This document shows, piece after piece, positions 52,984 through 61,830 of a stretch of DNA of 64,000 nucleotides. The stretch is from Armatimonadota bacterium. GTDB taxonomy: Bacteria > Armatimonadota > Fimbriimonadia > Fimbriimonadales > Fimbriimonadaceae. The stretch lies in the NCBI GenBank assembly GCA_016223145.1, contig JACRPN010000011.1:1-64000 (forward strand), in the 5' to 3' direction. The translations under genes and the position numbers were made by a program. The notes beneath the pieces are model-generated. The model saw only the letters and a list, made by a program, of their open reading frames with translations, was not told where the DNA came from and searched no databases. Numbering within the stretch: position 1 is the stretch's first letter; each line of letters starts with the position of its first letter.

Positions 52984-53717
52984 GCAATGCGCCCTTGAGC
53001 CTTGAGGAAGGAGATAACCTTGAGGCCACCTACTTGGCCATTGGCGGAGCCTCACCCGATTCACGGATCGAACTCCGGGAGGGCTATTCCGTATGTCTGG
53101 GACAGCTCGACCACCCGATCGGAAACTTCGCCATCGTCCGGCGGCTGACACCCCTAACGGCGAGCGAGCTCGCGGCCACGGCCAAAGGGCGAACGAGCTT
53201 CAACGTCTATGTGCCCTCCGGTCCCTCCTCGGCGCAGGCGGCTCGCGCCTTGCGCGCGGCTGGTTTCCGGCCCTCCTATCGCCTCTCGGCCATGCGGTGC
53301 GCGCAGAGCCACCGGAAGTCGGACTGCGTTCTGCTCGTGGCCGATACCGATCTGGACAGGCTCCGCGTCGCCCACTTTATGGTCAAGCAGTTCTTTCCCA
53401 AGCAGGATTCCGCCGTGAGGAACCACATCGCCCAGGCGACGGCGGACTGCGGCCTGGAGCTCTGCGAGATCCTGCGCTACGGCACCCTGATCGGCGCCAC
53501 GATGATCGCAAGGGAGGCGGGACTCTTCGGCATCTACAACCTTTGTATTGAAAAGGGGAAGCGTGGCCGAGGTTTGGGAAGCGACGCTTTGGCTCGGCTC
53601 CTCGATCAAGCCGCGAGCGAAAGACTCGACGCCGTGCTGCAAGCCGAACCGGCGCTGGAGCCCTGGTACTTGAACCGGGGTTTCTCGCTCACCGGGGGCG
53701 TCGAGGTCTTTAAGTAA
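52980..53717 (+). CDS. GNAT-family acetyltransferase
   Basis: 245 residues. C-terminal GNAT fold with the acetyl-CoA loop KGKRGRGLGSDAL after the strand GIYNLCIE; ends EPWYLNRGFSLTGGVEV. The N-terminal half is a second, degenerate GNAT-like domain. Substrate unknown. ATG overlaps the hydrolase stop. Confidence 0.85.
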   Translation: MSNAPLSLEEGDNLEATYLAIGGASPDSRIELREGYSVCLGQLDHPIGNFAIVRRLTPLTASELAATAKGRTSFNVYVPSGPSSAQAARALRAAGFRPSYRLSAMRCAQSHRKSDCVLLVADTDLDRLRVAHFMVKQFFPKQDSAVRNHIAQATADCGLELCEILRYGTLIGATMIAREAGLFGIYNLCIEKGKRGRGLGSDALARLLDQAASERLDAVLQAEPALEPWYLNRGFSLTGGVEVFK

Positions 53718-53755
53718 GCCCGTCAACGCGCCAGATCGCGCGGTTTCACACAAGT

Positions 53756-54667
53756 TTGATGCTTCCTTGCTGTTATAATGGGACCATCAGGCGGCCACGA
53801 ACCCCCAACCATAGTCCTGGATTCACGCTGGTCGAGCTTCTCGTCGTGCTCGCGATCGTGGCTGTGCTTTCGGCGCTCCTGTTCCCGGTTTTCCGCTCGG
53901 CCAAAGCGCTGGGCAAGCGTTCGGTGTGCCTTTCTGACTTTCGCCAGGTTGCGACCGGCACCATGCTTTATCTCACGGACTACGACGACCGCTTTATGCC
54001 GGTGAACTATCGGCCCTCGATGGAGCCCGACCCGCTTCAAGACAAAACCTGGGTGCAGGTGCTGATGCCCTACACACAAACGCTTCGGCTCTACAAGTGC
54101 CCTGAAGATGCAAGCGGTCTGCCGGGTTCTGACGCGGTTTTTGAGGAAGGATCGCTGGTGGGCGACACCTACGAGCGCTATTATCGAGCCTCCCTTGTGG
54201 TCAATGTTGGCTACAACTACCTCTACTATTCGCCTGTCGTTTGGGAAGGCGGGCAGTGGCAGGTATTGACGCGCACGATCTTCCAGGTGGCCGACCCCAG
54301 CCGCTCAAATGTCTTTATCGATTCGGTGCATGAACTGGACGGCGCCGGCATACCGCGAGGCGGCAACTACGTGGTGATCCCCCCTTGCCGCTACCAAAAG
54401 GACGCCAACAGGGTGCTCGATTCCTTCGGCGTCGGGTCCGACCGAACGGTTTTTACAGCGAGCAAGGGCTGGACGCCCGGGGAACCGGACTCGCCGTTTC
54501 GCTATGGTTTCGCCTGGCCCTGGCATACGGAGCGCGTGAGCGTGGCCCGCATCGGCGGCGGCGCGGCAGCGATCCCCATTCACCAGCTTTCGGCGGGCTG
54601 CGACGTCCAGCCCGAGTGGTCCGGCTTCATCAAGGACCAGGGCAGCTATAGCTGGGATTTGAACTGA
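53756..54667 (+). CDS. type IV prepilin-like protein with degenerate C-terminal motif
   Basis: 303 residues if started at ATG 53756 (or 53759). Prepilin site and helix: PGFTLVELLVVLAIVAVLSA. The C-terminus has WHTERVSVARIGG, an H-X9 motif in which DG has become GG. TATAAT lies at 53774-53779 inside the long N-terminus; if it is the promoter, the transcript begins at ATC (53786), and no normal start codon is left before the prepilin leader. So the start is uncertain: either an ATC/ATT-type start giving a 12-residue leader, or the upstream ATG pair. No Shine-Dalgarno for either. Confidence 0.78.
   Translation: MMLPCCYNGTIRRPRTPNHSPGFTLVELLVVLAIVAVLSALLFPVFRSAKALGKRSVCLSDFRQVATGTMLYLTDYDDRFMPVNYRPSMEPDPLQDKTWVQVLMPYTQTLRLYKCPEDASGLPGSDAVFEEGSLVGDTYERYYRASLVVNVGYNYLYYSPVVWEGGQWQVLTRTIFQVADPSRSNVFIDSVHELDGAGIPRGGNYVVIPPCRYQKDANRVLDSFGVGSDRTVFTASKGWTPGEPDSPFRYGFAWPWHTERVSVARIGGGAAAIPIHQLSAGCDVQPEWSGFIKDQGSYSWDLN
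53774..53786 (+). promoter_or_regulatory. -10 box at the prepilin gene start
   Basis: A perfect TATAAT six bases before ATC, the same spacing seen at other leaderless-type starts. -35 not clear. Confidence 0.4.
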
Positions 54668-54714
54668 GGGGTTGGGGAAGCCTAGGGCGCCACATGCCTC
54701 AATCAAAACCCCAT

Positions 54715-54835
54715 GTGGAATCCCCTAATACACTGAGGAGTGAGGGAGAAGGACATGGCCCATAGCGCAGCTTCGCTCTTCGCTCTTCGCTCTTCGCGCT
54801 TCGCCGAGGACTGTATGACGAAGTCGTATGCCTCA
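54715..54835. repeat. repeat patch with CTGAGGAGTGAGGG and CTCTTCG units
   Basis: CCCTAATACACTGAGGAGTG (54722-54741) repeats 48671-48690 with one change. (GCTCTTC)n from about 54772 to 54802. No gene in 54668-54855. Confidence 0.65.
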
Positions 54836-54859
54836 ATGCCCCAACGCCTATCCCCAACC

Positions 54860-54887
54860 AAAAAATGCCCCGGCAGGGTGCCGGGGC
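54860..54887 (-). terminator. minus-strand intrinsic terminator
   Basis: GCCCCGGCA-CCC-TGCCGGGGC followed by ATTTTTT when read on the minus strand, 490 bp beyond ftsZ. Confidence 0.85.
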
Positions 54888-55115
54888 TATCGTTGGACCA
54901 GTAGCCCCCGATCTGTCGTCGGGGCCGTGCTTGAGATATAAACCGTCTGCTTACACACAGCTTGGGACCGCGATCTTTCGCCTCGACCTGGCACTCCCTC
55001 GATTCCTCGAAGGACCGGCTCCTTCCATGGACCGCGTCCGGCACGCTTTCCGTGAGTTCCGCTTGCCATTCGCCCAGACCCTGGCCTTTTCATCACGGCC
55101 CCAAGTTGTGTTTCC
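54860..55115 (-). ncRNA. possible structured RNA of unknown class ending in a terminator
   Basis: The minus strand has a perfect terminator (9-bp GCCCCGGCA/TGCCGGGGC, then ATTTTTT, 54887-54860). Upstream, several clean hairpins: CCCCGA-N7-TCGGGG (54906-54924), GCGA-AAGA-TCGC near 54970, GAAGGA-GCCGG-TCCTTC (55009-55025). No good open frame. It does not show the conserved cores of tmRNA, RNase P, SRP or 6S RNA. It could instead be the long 3' tail of ftsZ mRNA. Confidence 0.3.
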
Positions 55116-55134
55116 CTTCAATCCTGTCCTGGCC

Positions 55135-55217
55135 GCTCCCCCTCACCCGGTCCCGTAAGGCGCGGGATCTTCGATTCACTCTGTTCACCGACCTCTCCCT
55201 CAAGGGGCGAGGTGATC
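55135..55217. repeat. CCCCCTCACCC-family repeat downstream of ftsZ
   Basis: CCCCCTCACCCGGTCCCGTA ... CCTCTCCCTCAAGGGGCGAG. About 75 bp nearly identical to the copy inside the ABC fusion gene (59637-59729). The rest up to 55373 is CTCACCTACTCAACC and TCGCTCTTCGCCCTTCGCC-type repeats. Confidence 0.75.
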
Positions 55218-55373
55218 TTTCACCGATCAGCCGCTCATTCCCGAAAGGCCAGGCAAGGATGCCTGCGCTCCGTTCACCGACTCTCCTACTCACCTACTCA
55301 ACCGACTCATCGCGGGGTGGGGCCGGCTCTCTTCCCCGATCGCCTATCGCTCTTCGCCCTTCGCCTCCCTAGT

Positions 55374-56546
55374 TCAGCCGCCCTGCTTCTGCTTCCTCAG
55401 GAACGTGGGGATGTCCAGGTCGATCTCGTCCAGCTCGATCGGCCCCGGCTGGAGCACGCCGCGCTGCGAGGCCCGGTTATCGAGGATCGTCTGCGCCTCG
55501 GGCGCACGCTCGGCCTGCCTTTCCGTGGCCCCGGCTCCGGATGTAGCTTGCGGTTGCAGGAACACCGCCGCCTCGCGCTGCTTGAAGGGGACCGCCGGCT
55601 CCATGCCCGCCGCCAGCAGGGTGATCGTGACCTCGCCCTCCTTCACATCGCGAAGCACGTGGCCCATGATGATGTCGGCCTCTTCCGCGTCGGCAAACTG
55701 AAGGATGTACTCCATCGCCTCGTGGATCTCGCCGATGCTGAAGTCTGCGCCGGACGTGATGTTGACCAGGAGCCTCTTCGCACCCTGGATGCTGGTTTCC
55801 AGAAGCGGGGAGTTCGCCGCGTTCTGCGCCGCCACCCGCGCGCGCTGCTCGCCGATGCCCTTGCCCAGGCCCATCAGGGCGACGCCGGCGTCTTTCATCA
55901 CGCTGCGCACGTCGGCGAAGTCCACGTTGATGATGCCCGGCATCACGATGATGTCCGAGAGACCCTGGACGCCCTGGCGAAGCACGTCGTCGGCAATGGC
56001 GAACGCCTGCTGCATGCTGGCCTTTTTGTCCACGACCGTTAGGAGCCGGTCATTGGGGACCGTGATCAGCGTGTCCACGTGCTCGGCCAGCTTCGCCGCT
56101 CCCTCTTCGGCCAGGCGCTTGCGCTTCGGGCCCTCGAAAAGGAACGGCTTGGTGACCACGCCGACGGTCAGGATGCCCATGCGGCGCGCCAGTTCCGCCA
56201 CGATCGGCGCCGCGCCTGTCCCCGTGCCGCCACCCATGCCGGCAGTGACAAACACCATGTCGCAGCCTTCGAGCTCGTGCTCGATCGCCTTTTCGCTTTC
56301 TTTGGCGGCCTTTTCGCCCACGCCCGGATCGCCCCCCGCGCCGAGGCCGCGCGTCAGGGTCTCGCCCAGCTTGATCTTAGACTCCGCCCTGCAGACAGAG
56401 AGCGCCTGGGCGTCGGTGTTCAGACCGACGAAGCCGACCCCTGCCACGCCCTCGCTGATCATGCGGTTAACCGCGTTGCAGCCCGCGCCGCCCACGCCGA
56501 GCACTTTGATGGTCGCCTGCTGATCGAATAGGTTGTCTGGTCTCAT
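55374..56546 (-). CDS. ftsZ: cell division protein FtsZ
   Basis: 390 residues. Tubulin-like GTPase: [15 protein letters not shown], tubulin signature [13 protein letters not shown]7 loop [11 protein letters not shown], and C-terminal tail [12 protein letters not shown] for FtsA/anchor binding. Forms the Z ring. ATG 56546 ([15 protein letters not shown]) chosen; the longer frame translates repeats. No ftsA or mur genes adjoin it, so it is outside a normal dcw cluster. Confidence 0.97.
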   Translation of the reverse strand: MRPDNLFDQQATIKVLGVGGAGCNAVNRMISEGVAGVGFVGLNTDAQALSVCRAESKIKLGETLTRGLGAGGDPGVGEKAAKESEKAIEHELEGCDMVFVTAGMGGGTGTGAAPIVAELARRMGILTVGVVTKPFLFEGPKRKRLAEEGAAKLAEHVDTLITVPNDRLLTVVDKKASMQQAFAIADDVLRQGVQGLSDIIVMPGIINVDFADVRSVMKDAGVALMGLGKGIGEQRARVAAQNAANSPLLETSIQGAKRLLVNITSGADFSIGEIHEAMEYILQFADAEEADIIMGHVLRDVKEGEVTITLLAAGMEPAVPFKQREAAVFLQPQATSGAGATERQAERAPEAQTILDNRASQRGVLQPGPIELDEIDLDIPTFLRKQKQGG

Positions 56547-56572
56547 GCGCAATTCACTCAATGGGGAGCGAG

Positions 56573-56662
56573 GGGACGGTGAGAATGGTGAATGGGTGAG
56601 AATGGTGAGAATGGCCCCGGTCAATTCTCACAACCCTCACCACTCTCACGACTCTCACGTCC
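56573..56662. repeat. composite repeat (GGTGAG/CTCACA) upstream of ftsZ
   Basis: GGTGAGAATGGTGAATGGGT and GAATGGTGAGAATGG, then CAATTCTCACAACCCTCACC and ACTCTCACGACTCTCAC. It lies where the ftsZ promoter is expected. (CGCCTCT)n follows at 56822-56858. No gene in 56547-56876. Confidence 0.7.
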
Positions 56663-56876
56663 CGAGTGGCTTCCCGAACCTAAGTTGAAGACGAAACCAC
56701 AAAGGCAAAGGAAGCTTGGGGGTTTTCCCCATGTGGAGGGCGGTTGTTTCCGACGGTGAGCGGGATCTTTCACGCAGAAGCGCAGAAGGTGCACGTTGCG
56801 ATTGGTGAGGGGTAGAGGAACGCCTCTCGCCTCCCGCCTCTCGCCTCTCGCCTCTCGCCAAAGTACAATCCAGTCC

Positions 56877-57887
56877 GTGAGCGCAGCCCTTCCCCTGGTG
56901 AGGTCGAAGAGGACCCCTTGGACCCCCTATGCCTCACTGACAGAGGTTCAAGCCAAAGCTCTGGCCGACCTAAGGGCGAGGCTTGAATCTGGCTCGCTCA
57001 GGCTGGAAGAAGCGCCCTGCCTGACCGGCGCCCTTCCCGCCGAGGCGATCCTGGTCTCAGACATCGACCGATACGGCGTGCCGATCGGGGTGCACCTGGA
57101 CCCCAAAAGCGGTCTGATGTGGACGTCGCCGAGGCTCAGCGAGGCGAGCATCGAGCCATTCTATCGGGACCTCTATCGCGCGCTCTACCGGGGCCGGCCC
57201 AAGGCCGATCCCAAGTTCTATCAGACTCAGATCGGACGCGGAAGGCAGGTTCTGGGCGCCGTTTCCGGCCATGTTTCTACGGGCAGAGTTTTCGATATCG
57301 GGTGCGGTGCCGGAGGGTCGCTGATCGCCTTTCGCGAGGCGGGGTGGGAGTGCGCCGGGTGTGATTTCGGCGCGGACTACCTGGAGGAGGGCCGCAAGGC
57401 CGGACTCGAACTGAGGCAAGGGAACGCTTCGTCGCTGAGCGATCTGGGTCCGGCGCAACTCGCCTTCGCGCTGCACGTTTTGGAGCACACGCTCGACCCG
57501 GTGGGCCAGATTGCGGCTTGGCGGGACCTGTTGGCCGAGGGTGGGCACCTGTATCTGGAGGTGCCGGGGGTGCTGCACGCCTATGCGGATTACGGCACGT
57601 TTGAGAAGTTCGTGCACCTCGCGCACACCTACCATTTCACGCTTGCGACGCTGCGCGGGACGGTCGAGCCGGTGGGGTTTGAGTTTGTGGATGGGGGCGA
57701 GGGGGTTTGGGCGCTGTTCAAGAAGTCCGCGCCACGTCCTTGCAACTGGCGACCCGGCGAGGCCGAGAAGATTGTCCGGTACCTGAAGCTGAACGAAAGC
57801 TCGCTGGGGACTCTGGCAAGGAAGCTCAAGCGGCCGCTCAGCAAGTTGGCGAGGAGGAGGGAAAAGAAGGGGTTGGGGGGGTCATAG
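56877..57887 (+). CDS. SAM-dependent class I methyltransferase
   Basis: 336 residues from GTG 56877, with TACAAT seven bases upstream and no Shine-Dalgarno. Residues ~120-250 form a Methyltransf_23-type fold: VFDIGCGAGGSLIAF, CDFGADYLEEG, HVLEHTLDPVGQIAAWRDLL, GGHLYLEVPG. The N-terminal part (GVHLDPKSGLMWTSPRLSE) resembles methyltransferases of sugar or polysaccharide pathways. Target unknown. Basic C-terminus. Confidence 0.85.
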   Translation: MSAALPLVRSKRTPWTPYASLTEVQAKALADLRARLESGSLRLEEAPCLTGALPAEAILVSDIDRYGVPIGVHLDPKSGLMWTSPRLSEASIEPFYRDLYRALYRGRPKADPKFYQTQIGRGRQVLGAVSGHVSTGRVFDIGCGAGGSLIAFREAGWECAGCDFGADYLEEGRKAGLELRQGNASSLSDLGPAQLAFALHVLEHTLDPVGQIAAWRDLLAEGGHLYLEVPGVLHAYADYGTFEKFVHLAHTYHFTLATLRGTVEPVGFEFVDGGEGVWALFKKSAPRPCNWRPGEAEKIVRYLKLNESSLGTLARKLKRPLSKLARRREKKGLGGS

Positions 57888-57893
57888 GGCGAC

Positions 57894-60395
57894 TCACACC
57901 TTCGCGGTCCCAAACTTCACGTTCATCAGGCTCCTGATCTGCACCAGGGTGAAGCCGATCAGGATCGCGCCCATGACCCACGCCGCGGCGGTCGCATAGC
58001 CGAACTTCAGGAACATGAACGCGTTCGTCCAGATTTCTAGCCCGATCGTGTGGGTGCTATACAGCGGCCCGCCGCCCGTGAGCACGAACACGTTCTCCAT
58101 TGCCTTGAACCCCGCGATGAACACGCCGAGCAGGTTGATGAGAATAAGGGGTTTGAGGCCTGGCAGCGTGATGTAGCGGATCTTCTGCCGCCAGTTCGCG
58201 CCATCCAGGTCCGCCGCCTCATAGCGCTCCTCGCTGATGTTCTTCAGCGCCGCCAGATAGAGGATCGAGCCCGGCCCCGCGCCCGCCCAGATGCCCGGCA
58301 GCACGACGGCGAACATCGCCAGCTTGGGGTCGCCCAACCAGTCGTACTTGGCCAAGTCGAAGTGCGTCCCGAAGTGATCGTTAAGGAAGGCTCCCGGCAC
58401 GTTGATGAGCGTGTTCAGCAGGCCGGTCTCGGCCTTATCGTAGAACTGCCGCCAAAGGAAGGCGATGACGATGCCGCTGGTCATCGCGGGCAGATAGAAG
58501 ACCGTTCTGAAGAACACTTTGAACCGAGGGATTTCGTTGAGCGCGAGCGCCAGGAGGATGGGCAAAAAGAACCCGATGGCGATGGTGAGGGCGACGTAGA
58601 TGAAGCTGTTGAGCAGCGCGCGCCAAAAGATCGGCTGTGTGAAAACCGACACGAAGTTATCGAGCCCCACCCACTTCGATCCACCCAGGATGCGGTAATC
58701 CTGAAACGCGATGGTGAGGCCTCGCCCCAGCGGGTAATAGCTCCAGACGAGCACGCTGAGGCCCGCCGGAAGCAGGCAGAGCATCACAAACCGCCACACA
58801 CGCACCCGGTTCGTCCCTGCGGCGAGCCGCTCGACGACCTCCTTCTGGGCTCCGCGAGACTTCAGCCACCCCCAAACCCCAAACCCCAAACCCCCAAAGA
58901 AAAGCAGCCCAAGGATCCACTTGGCCATGGCGCGTTGGCGCTCCAGAAGGTCCGGCGGCGTGTAGCCGAGGAGCTTGCGGTCCATCTCCTGCGAAACGGC
59001 TTTGAGGATGTCGAGAGAAGGCCGATTCGGGTCCACGACCGCCATGTCGAGGGCGTTGTCGAGGATGGTGTAGACCTGCTGGCAGTTGCGGCCGTAGGGC
59101 TCCGGGTGGCCGGTCTTGAAGACGTCCTCGTTGGCTTTCTGGTACCCGGGGTCCACTTGCGCGGCCAGGTCGGCATAGCCGAACTTCTTGAGCCACGTTG
59201 GGCTGACCAGGTTGCCGAGACCCAGCTCGACGAACATCTTGGTGTTGATGCGCGCCGCTTCGTCGCCGGCGAAGAACTGGATGAACTTCCAGCAGGCTTC
59301 GAGCTTCTTGGGGTCTTTGACGTTGGCGTTGATCGCCCACATGCCGGCGTTGATCTCGTTCGCGCGTCCCGCGGGGCCCGCCGGGAGCGCGGCCACGCCA
59401 AGAAGCGACGGATTGAGGTCGGACATAGTGAGCAGCACATCGTTCGTGTAGCTGAACCACATGCTCACCTTCCCATCGGCGACGTCTTGCGACCAGTTGC
59501 TTGAGAGCGTGGCTACGGGGCCATAGGTTTTGCCGTTCTTGCCCTTCCAGGTCTCGGTGACGAGCTTGCGATAGAAGTCGAGCGCTTTGGCGCCTGCAGG
59601 AGTGGCAACGGCGGCCTTCCAGACGCCTTGCTGGGCGCCAGTAGGAACCCCCTCACCCGGTCCCGTAAGGCGCGGGGTCTTCGATTCACGGCGCTCAGCG
59701 ACCTCCCCCTCAAGGGGGGAAGTGGAAGGGACGACCACCTCACCGCCCGCCTGCCAGACGAAGTTGCTCCACCAATACGCACGCCCGCCCATGCCTTTGG
59801 AGAAGACAAAACCGCTACGTCCCGACCTGGATTCGCACAGCCTCTTGCCGTATTCATAGAACTCTTCCCAGGTTTGCGGAGGGCGATCGGGGTCGAGGCC
59901 GGCCTCGGCGAAGTGGTCCTTGCGGTAATAGAGCGCCTGGGCCACTTGGTACCAGGGCATCGCGTAAATCTTGCCGTCGTAGCTGCGGAGGACCTTTTCG
60001 ATCAGCGGGTTCATGCGCCCGACCGAGGCGGGGTCCCCCGCGATCAGGTCGTCGAGTGGGCGAGCGAAGCCTTGATCGTTGTAGTTGTAATACTGCCGGA
60101 AGTTGACGTAAAAGACGTCCGGCGCGGTGTCACCCGCCATCGCCATGAGGAACGCGCTTTCCAGGCGGTCGCCGGTGAGCTCGAGTCCGCCCGCGTTGAC
60201 CACCCTTACACCCGGGTTCTGTCTCTGAAATTCCTCGAAGACGGCGCGTCGGGCCTGGGACCTGGGGTCGGCAACCTCCTTTGGGGGCACGCCCCAGCTC
60301 GGGCCGGCCATCATCCGGATGAGGATGGGCTTATGGGCTTGGCTGAATCCCAACCCGGCAAGCGCCACCAGGAGTGCGAGGCCCGTTCGCCGCAT
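57894..60395 (-). CDS. fused ABC sugar-binding protein and permease
   Basis: 833 residues. Signal peptide (MRRTGLALLVALAGLGFSQA), then an extracellular solute-binding family 1 domain (~30-470: APDVFYVNFRQYYNYNDQGF, AMPWYQVAQALYYRKDHF, FIQFFAGDEAARI), one helix (ILGLLFFGGLGFGVWGW), and a MalF/UgpA-type permease (~560-833) with the EAA loop YEAADLDGANWRQKIRYITL and GGPLYSTHTIG. Normally these are two proteins. The partner MalG-like permease and the ATPase are not adjacent. An in-frame repeat (59637-59729) adds 31 residues in the binding domain. CAAAAT seven bases before ATG 60395. Confidence 0.9.
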   Translation of the reverse strand: MRRTGLALLVALAGLGFSQAHKPILIRMMAGPSWGVPPKEVADPRSQARRAVFEEFQRQNPGVRVVNAGGLELTGDRLESAFLMAMAGDTAPDVFYVNFRQYYNYNDQGFARPLDDLIAGDPASVGRMNPLIEKVLRSYDGKIYAMPWYQVAQALYYRKDHFAEAGLDPDRPPQTWEEFYEYGKRLCESRSGRSGFVFSKGMGGRAYWWSNFVWQAGGEVVVPSTSPLEGEVAERRESKTPRLTGPGEGVPTGAQQGVWKAAVATPAGAKALDFYRKLVTETWKGKNGKTYGPVATLSSNWSQDVADGKVSMWFSYTNDVLLTMSDLNPSLLGVAALPAGPAGRANEINAGMWAINANVKDPKKLEACWKFIQFFAGDEAARINTKMFVELGLGNLVSPTWLKKFGYADLAAQVDPGYQKANEDVFKTGHPEPYGRNCQQVYTILDNALDMAVVDPNRPSLDILKAVSQEMDRKLLGYTPPDLLERQRAMAKWILGLLFFGGLGFGVWGWLKSRGAQKEVVERLAAGTNRVRVWRFVMLCLLPAGLSVLVWSYYPLGRGLTIAFQDYRILGGSKWVGLDNFVSVFTQPIFWRALLNSFIYVALTIAIGFFLPILLALALNEIPRFKVFFRTVFYLPAMTSGIVIAFLWRQFYDKAETGLLNTLINVPGAFLNDHFGTHFDLAKYDWLGDPKLAMFAVVLPGIWAGAGPGSILYLAALKNISEERYEAADLDGANWRQKIRYITLPGLKPLILINLLGVFIAGFKAMENVFVLTGGGPLYSTHTIGLEIWTNAFMFLKFGYATAAAWVMGAILIGFTLVQIRSLMNVKFGTAKV
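59637..59729. repeat. CCCCCTCACCC-family repeat in frame in the ABC fusion gene
   Basis: 93 bp (31 codons), over 85% identical to 55135-55217. Encodes STSPLEGEVAERRESKTPRL and about ten more residues, without a stop. Confidence 0.8.
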
Positions 60396-60442
60396 GACCC
60401 CCATTTTGCGCTCAAGTGAGGGCAATGTGACTGCTTGGAGCC

Positions 60443-60480
60443 AAAAACACTTGGCCCCGTCCCGAATCGGGACGGGGCCA
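60443..60480 (-). terminator. terminator of the PEP-CTERM pair
   Basis: Read on the minus strand: TGGCCCCGTCCCG-ATT-CGGGACGGGGCCA, a perfect 13-bp stem, then AGTGTTTTTGG. Confidence 0.9.
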
Positions 60481-60505
60481 ATGCGCTTTCAGGGAGCTTG
60501 GGAGG

Positions 60506-61156
60506 CTACCGGGCCTTGCGTCGAAGCACACCCAGGAGGCCAAGTCCAACCACCGCGAGCGAGGCCGGTTCGGGAACCGGATCGTATCGCTGCTGGATCG
60601 AGGTCACGGTCGCCGTGCCGTAGGCCACGCTGAAGTACAGAATGTCCTTGCGTGCTCGGAAATGCGCAGCCGTTGTCGCAGGTCCGCCGGGTGCGTACTC
60701 CTCGAACGGCATATAGAAGGTCGCCGACCACGCTTCCTCGATCACGCTGCCGGTGCCGCGCGTATCGTTAAACGTTGCGTCCACGATCTTGCCGGTCTCG
60801 AGATTGCCGCTGCCGTCATAGCGGTTGATCTCTTCGCCAGCCACGAACTCCAGCACACAGTGCTCGGCCGGGCCGTCGGCGCGGATCGTTCCCGTCAGGG
60901 TAAGCCAGACGCCCTTGAAGGCGACAGGGCTGTCGGCATCGTAGGTCCACTGGATGTCGCCGGTCATGGCGACCGAGTTGGACAGCTCGAAGTTGTCCAC
61001 GTCCAGCATGTACTCATAGGTTGGCGTGTTTTCGATCTCGGTCAAGATAGCGGCGGCATGTGCGCCGTCGGTTCCCTTGAGCACGGTGTTGAAGATGGCC
61101 GCTTGGGCGCCAATAGCGGCACCAAGCATGCCCACCGCCAATAGCATGCGTTTCAT
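60506..61156 (-). CDS. PEP-CTERM sorting-domain exported protein
   Basis: 216 residues. Signal peptide MKRMLLAVGMLGAAIGAQA, beta-rich body, C-terminal VPEPAS, hydrophobic helix, RRKAR. Second gene of a pair: it starts 7 bp after the upstream PEP-CTERM gene, with AAGGAG inside the end of that gene. Followed by a strong terminator. Confidence 0.93.
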   Translation of the reverse strand: MKRMLLAVGMLGAAIGAQAAIFNTVLKGTDGAHAAAILTEIENTPTYEYMLDVDNFELSNSVAMTGDIQWTYDADSPVAFKGVWLTLTGTIRADGPAEHCVLEFVAGEEINRYDGSGNLETGKIVDATFNDTRGTGSVIEEAWSATFYMPFEEYAPGGPATTAAHFRARKDILYFSVAYGTATVTSIQQRYDPVPEPASLAVVGLGLLGVLRRKAR

Positions 61157-61163
61157 GATAGGT

Positions 61164-61739
61164 TTATCTCCTTTTGCGATTGCGAATGAACAAAGCGGAG
61201 ATCCCGAGTCCCAGGGTAGCCAGTGCGGCCGGCTCAGGGACCAAGGACTCCGTGTATTGGAACGTGATGTCCGTAACCTTGGAATACGGTGTTGGGTTGG
61301 AGGCGTTGGTGGTGCTCAGATCGATGCTCACGAAAACATCGAAGAACGAATCGATCGGCGCGAAAGGCATGTCGCCTCCGCTCGCCCCTACGATCGAACC
61401 ACCAGCGGCGTCATAGCTGGAATAGGTCTGCGGCCCGGCATAGTGCTTCGCCACGATCGAGATGTCGCCGTTACGAACGGACCCCACGGGCGACACGTAC
61501 ACATGGTCGATGGCAAAGCCGGCTGTCGCCGTCACCTGAAAATGGATGTCCACGAACCGAGTCAGGCTCTGCCCCACGATGAAATCGTCAGGCAGCGAGA
61601 ACTCGTAGCCGTTCGAGCCAAAGGGTGCGCAATTCCATCCGGCGCTTCCTGTACCGGTTACGGAAATGATGTTGAAGGTCATGGCCTGGGTAGCCCCAGC
61701 CACGCCCAAGAGGGCCAATGTCTTTATCGTCCTTTTCAT
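61164..61739 (-). CDS. PEP-CTERM sorting-domain exported protein
   Basis: 191 residues from ATG 61739 (MKRTIKTLALLGVAGATQA), GAGG upstream. Body with NISVTGTGSAGWNCAPFGSN-like beta region, end VPEPAA, helix, RNRKRR. First gene of the pair. The shared 16-bp dyad lies 91 bp upstream (61831-61846). Confidence 0.92.
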   Translation of the reverse strand: MKRTIKTLALLGVAGATQAMTFNIISVTGTGSAGWNCAPFGSNGYEFSLPDDFIVGQSLTRFVDIHFQVTATAGFAIDHVYVSPVGSVRNGDISIVAKHYAGPQTYSSYDAAGGSIVGASGGDMPFAPIDSFFDVFVSIDLSTTNASNPTPYSKVTDITFQYTESLVPEPAALATLGLGISALFIRNRKRR

Positions 61740-61830
61740 TTGCGACCTCACTAATGCGGTCAAACAAGCCCAGCAATCTCGCTGAGACAACTACAAATCA
61801 CACTTTACGCCAAGACCTGTAGATACCGGG

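Noticed and set aside
54887-55096. Small protein-coding genes in the gap after ftsZ
   Set aside because: Frames on both strands are short, lack starts with a ribosome-binding site or the -10 pattern, and overlap strong hairpins.
58050-59504. Plus-strand frame of 484 codons
   Set aside because: Antisense to the ABC fusion gene, very rich in Arg and His.
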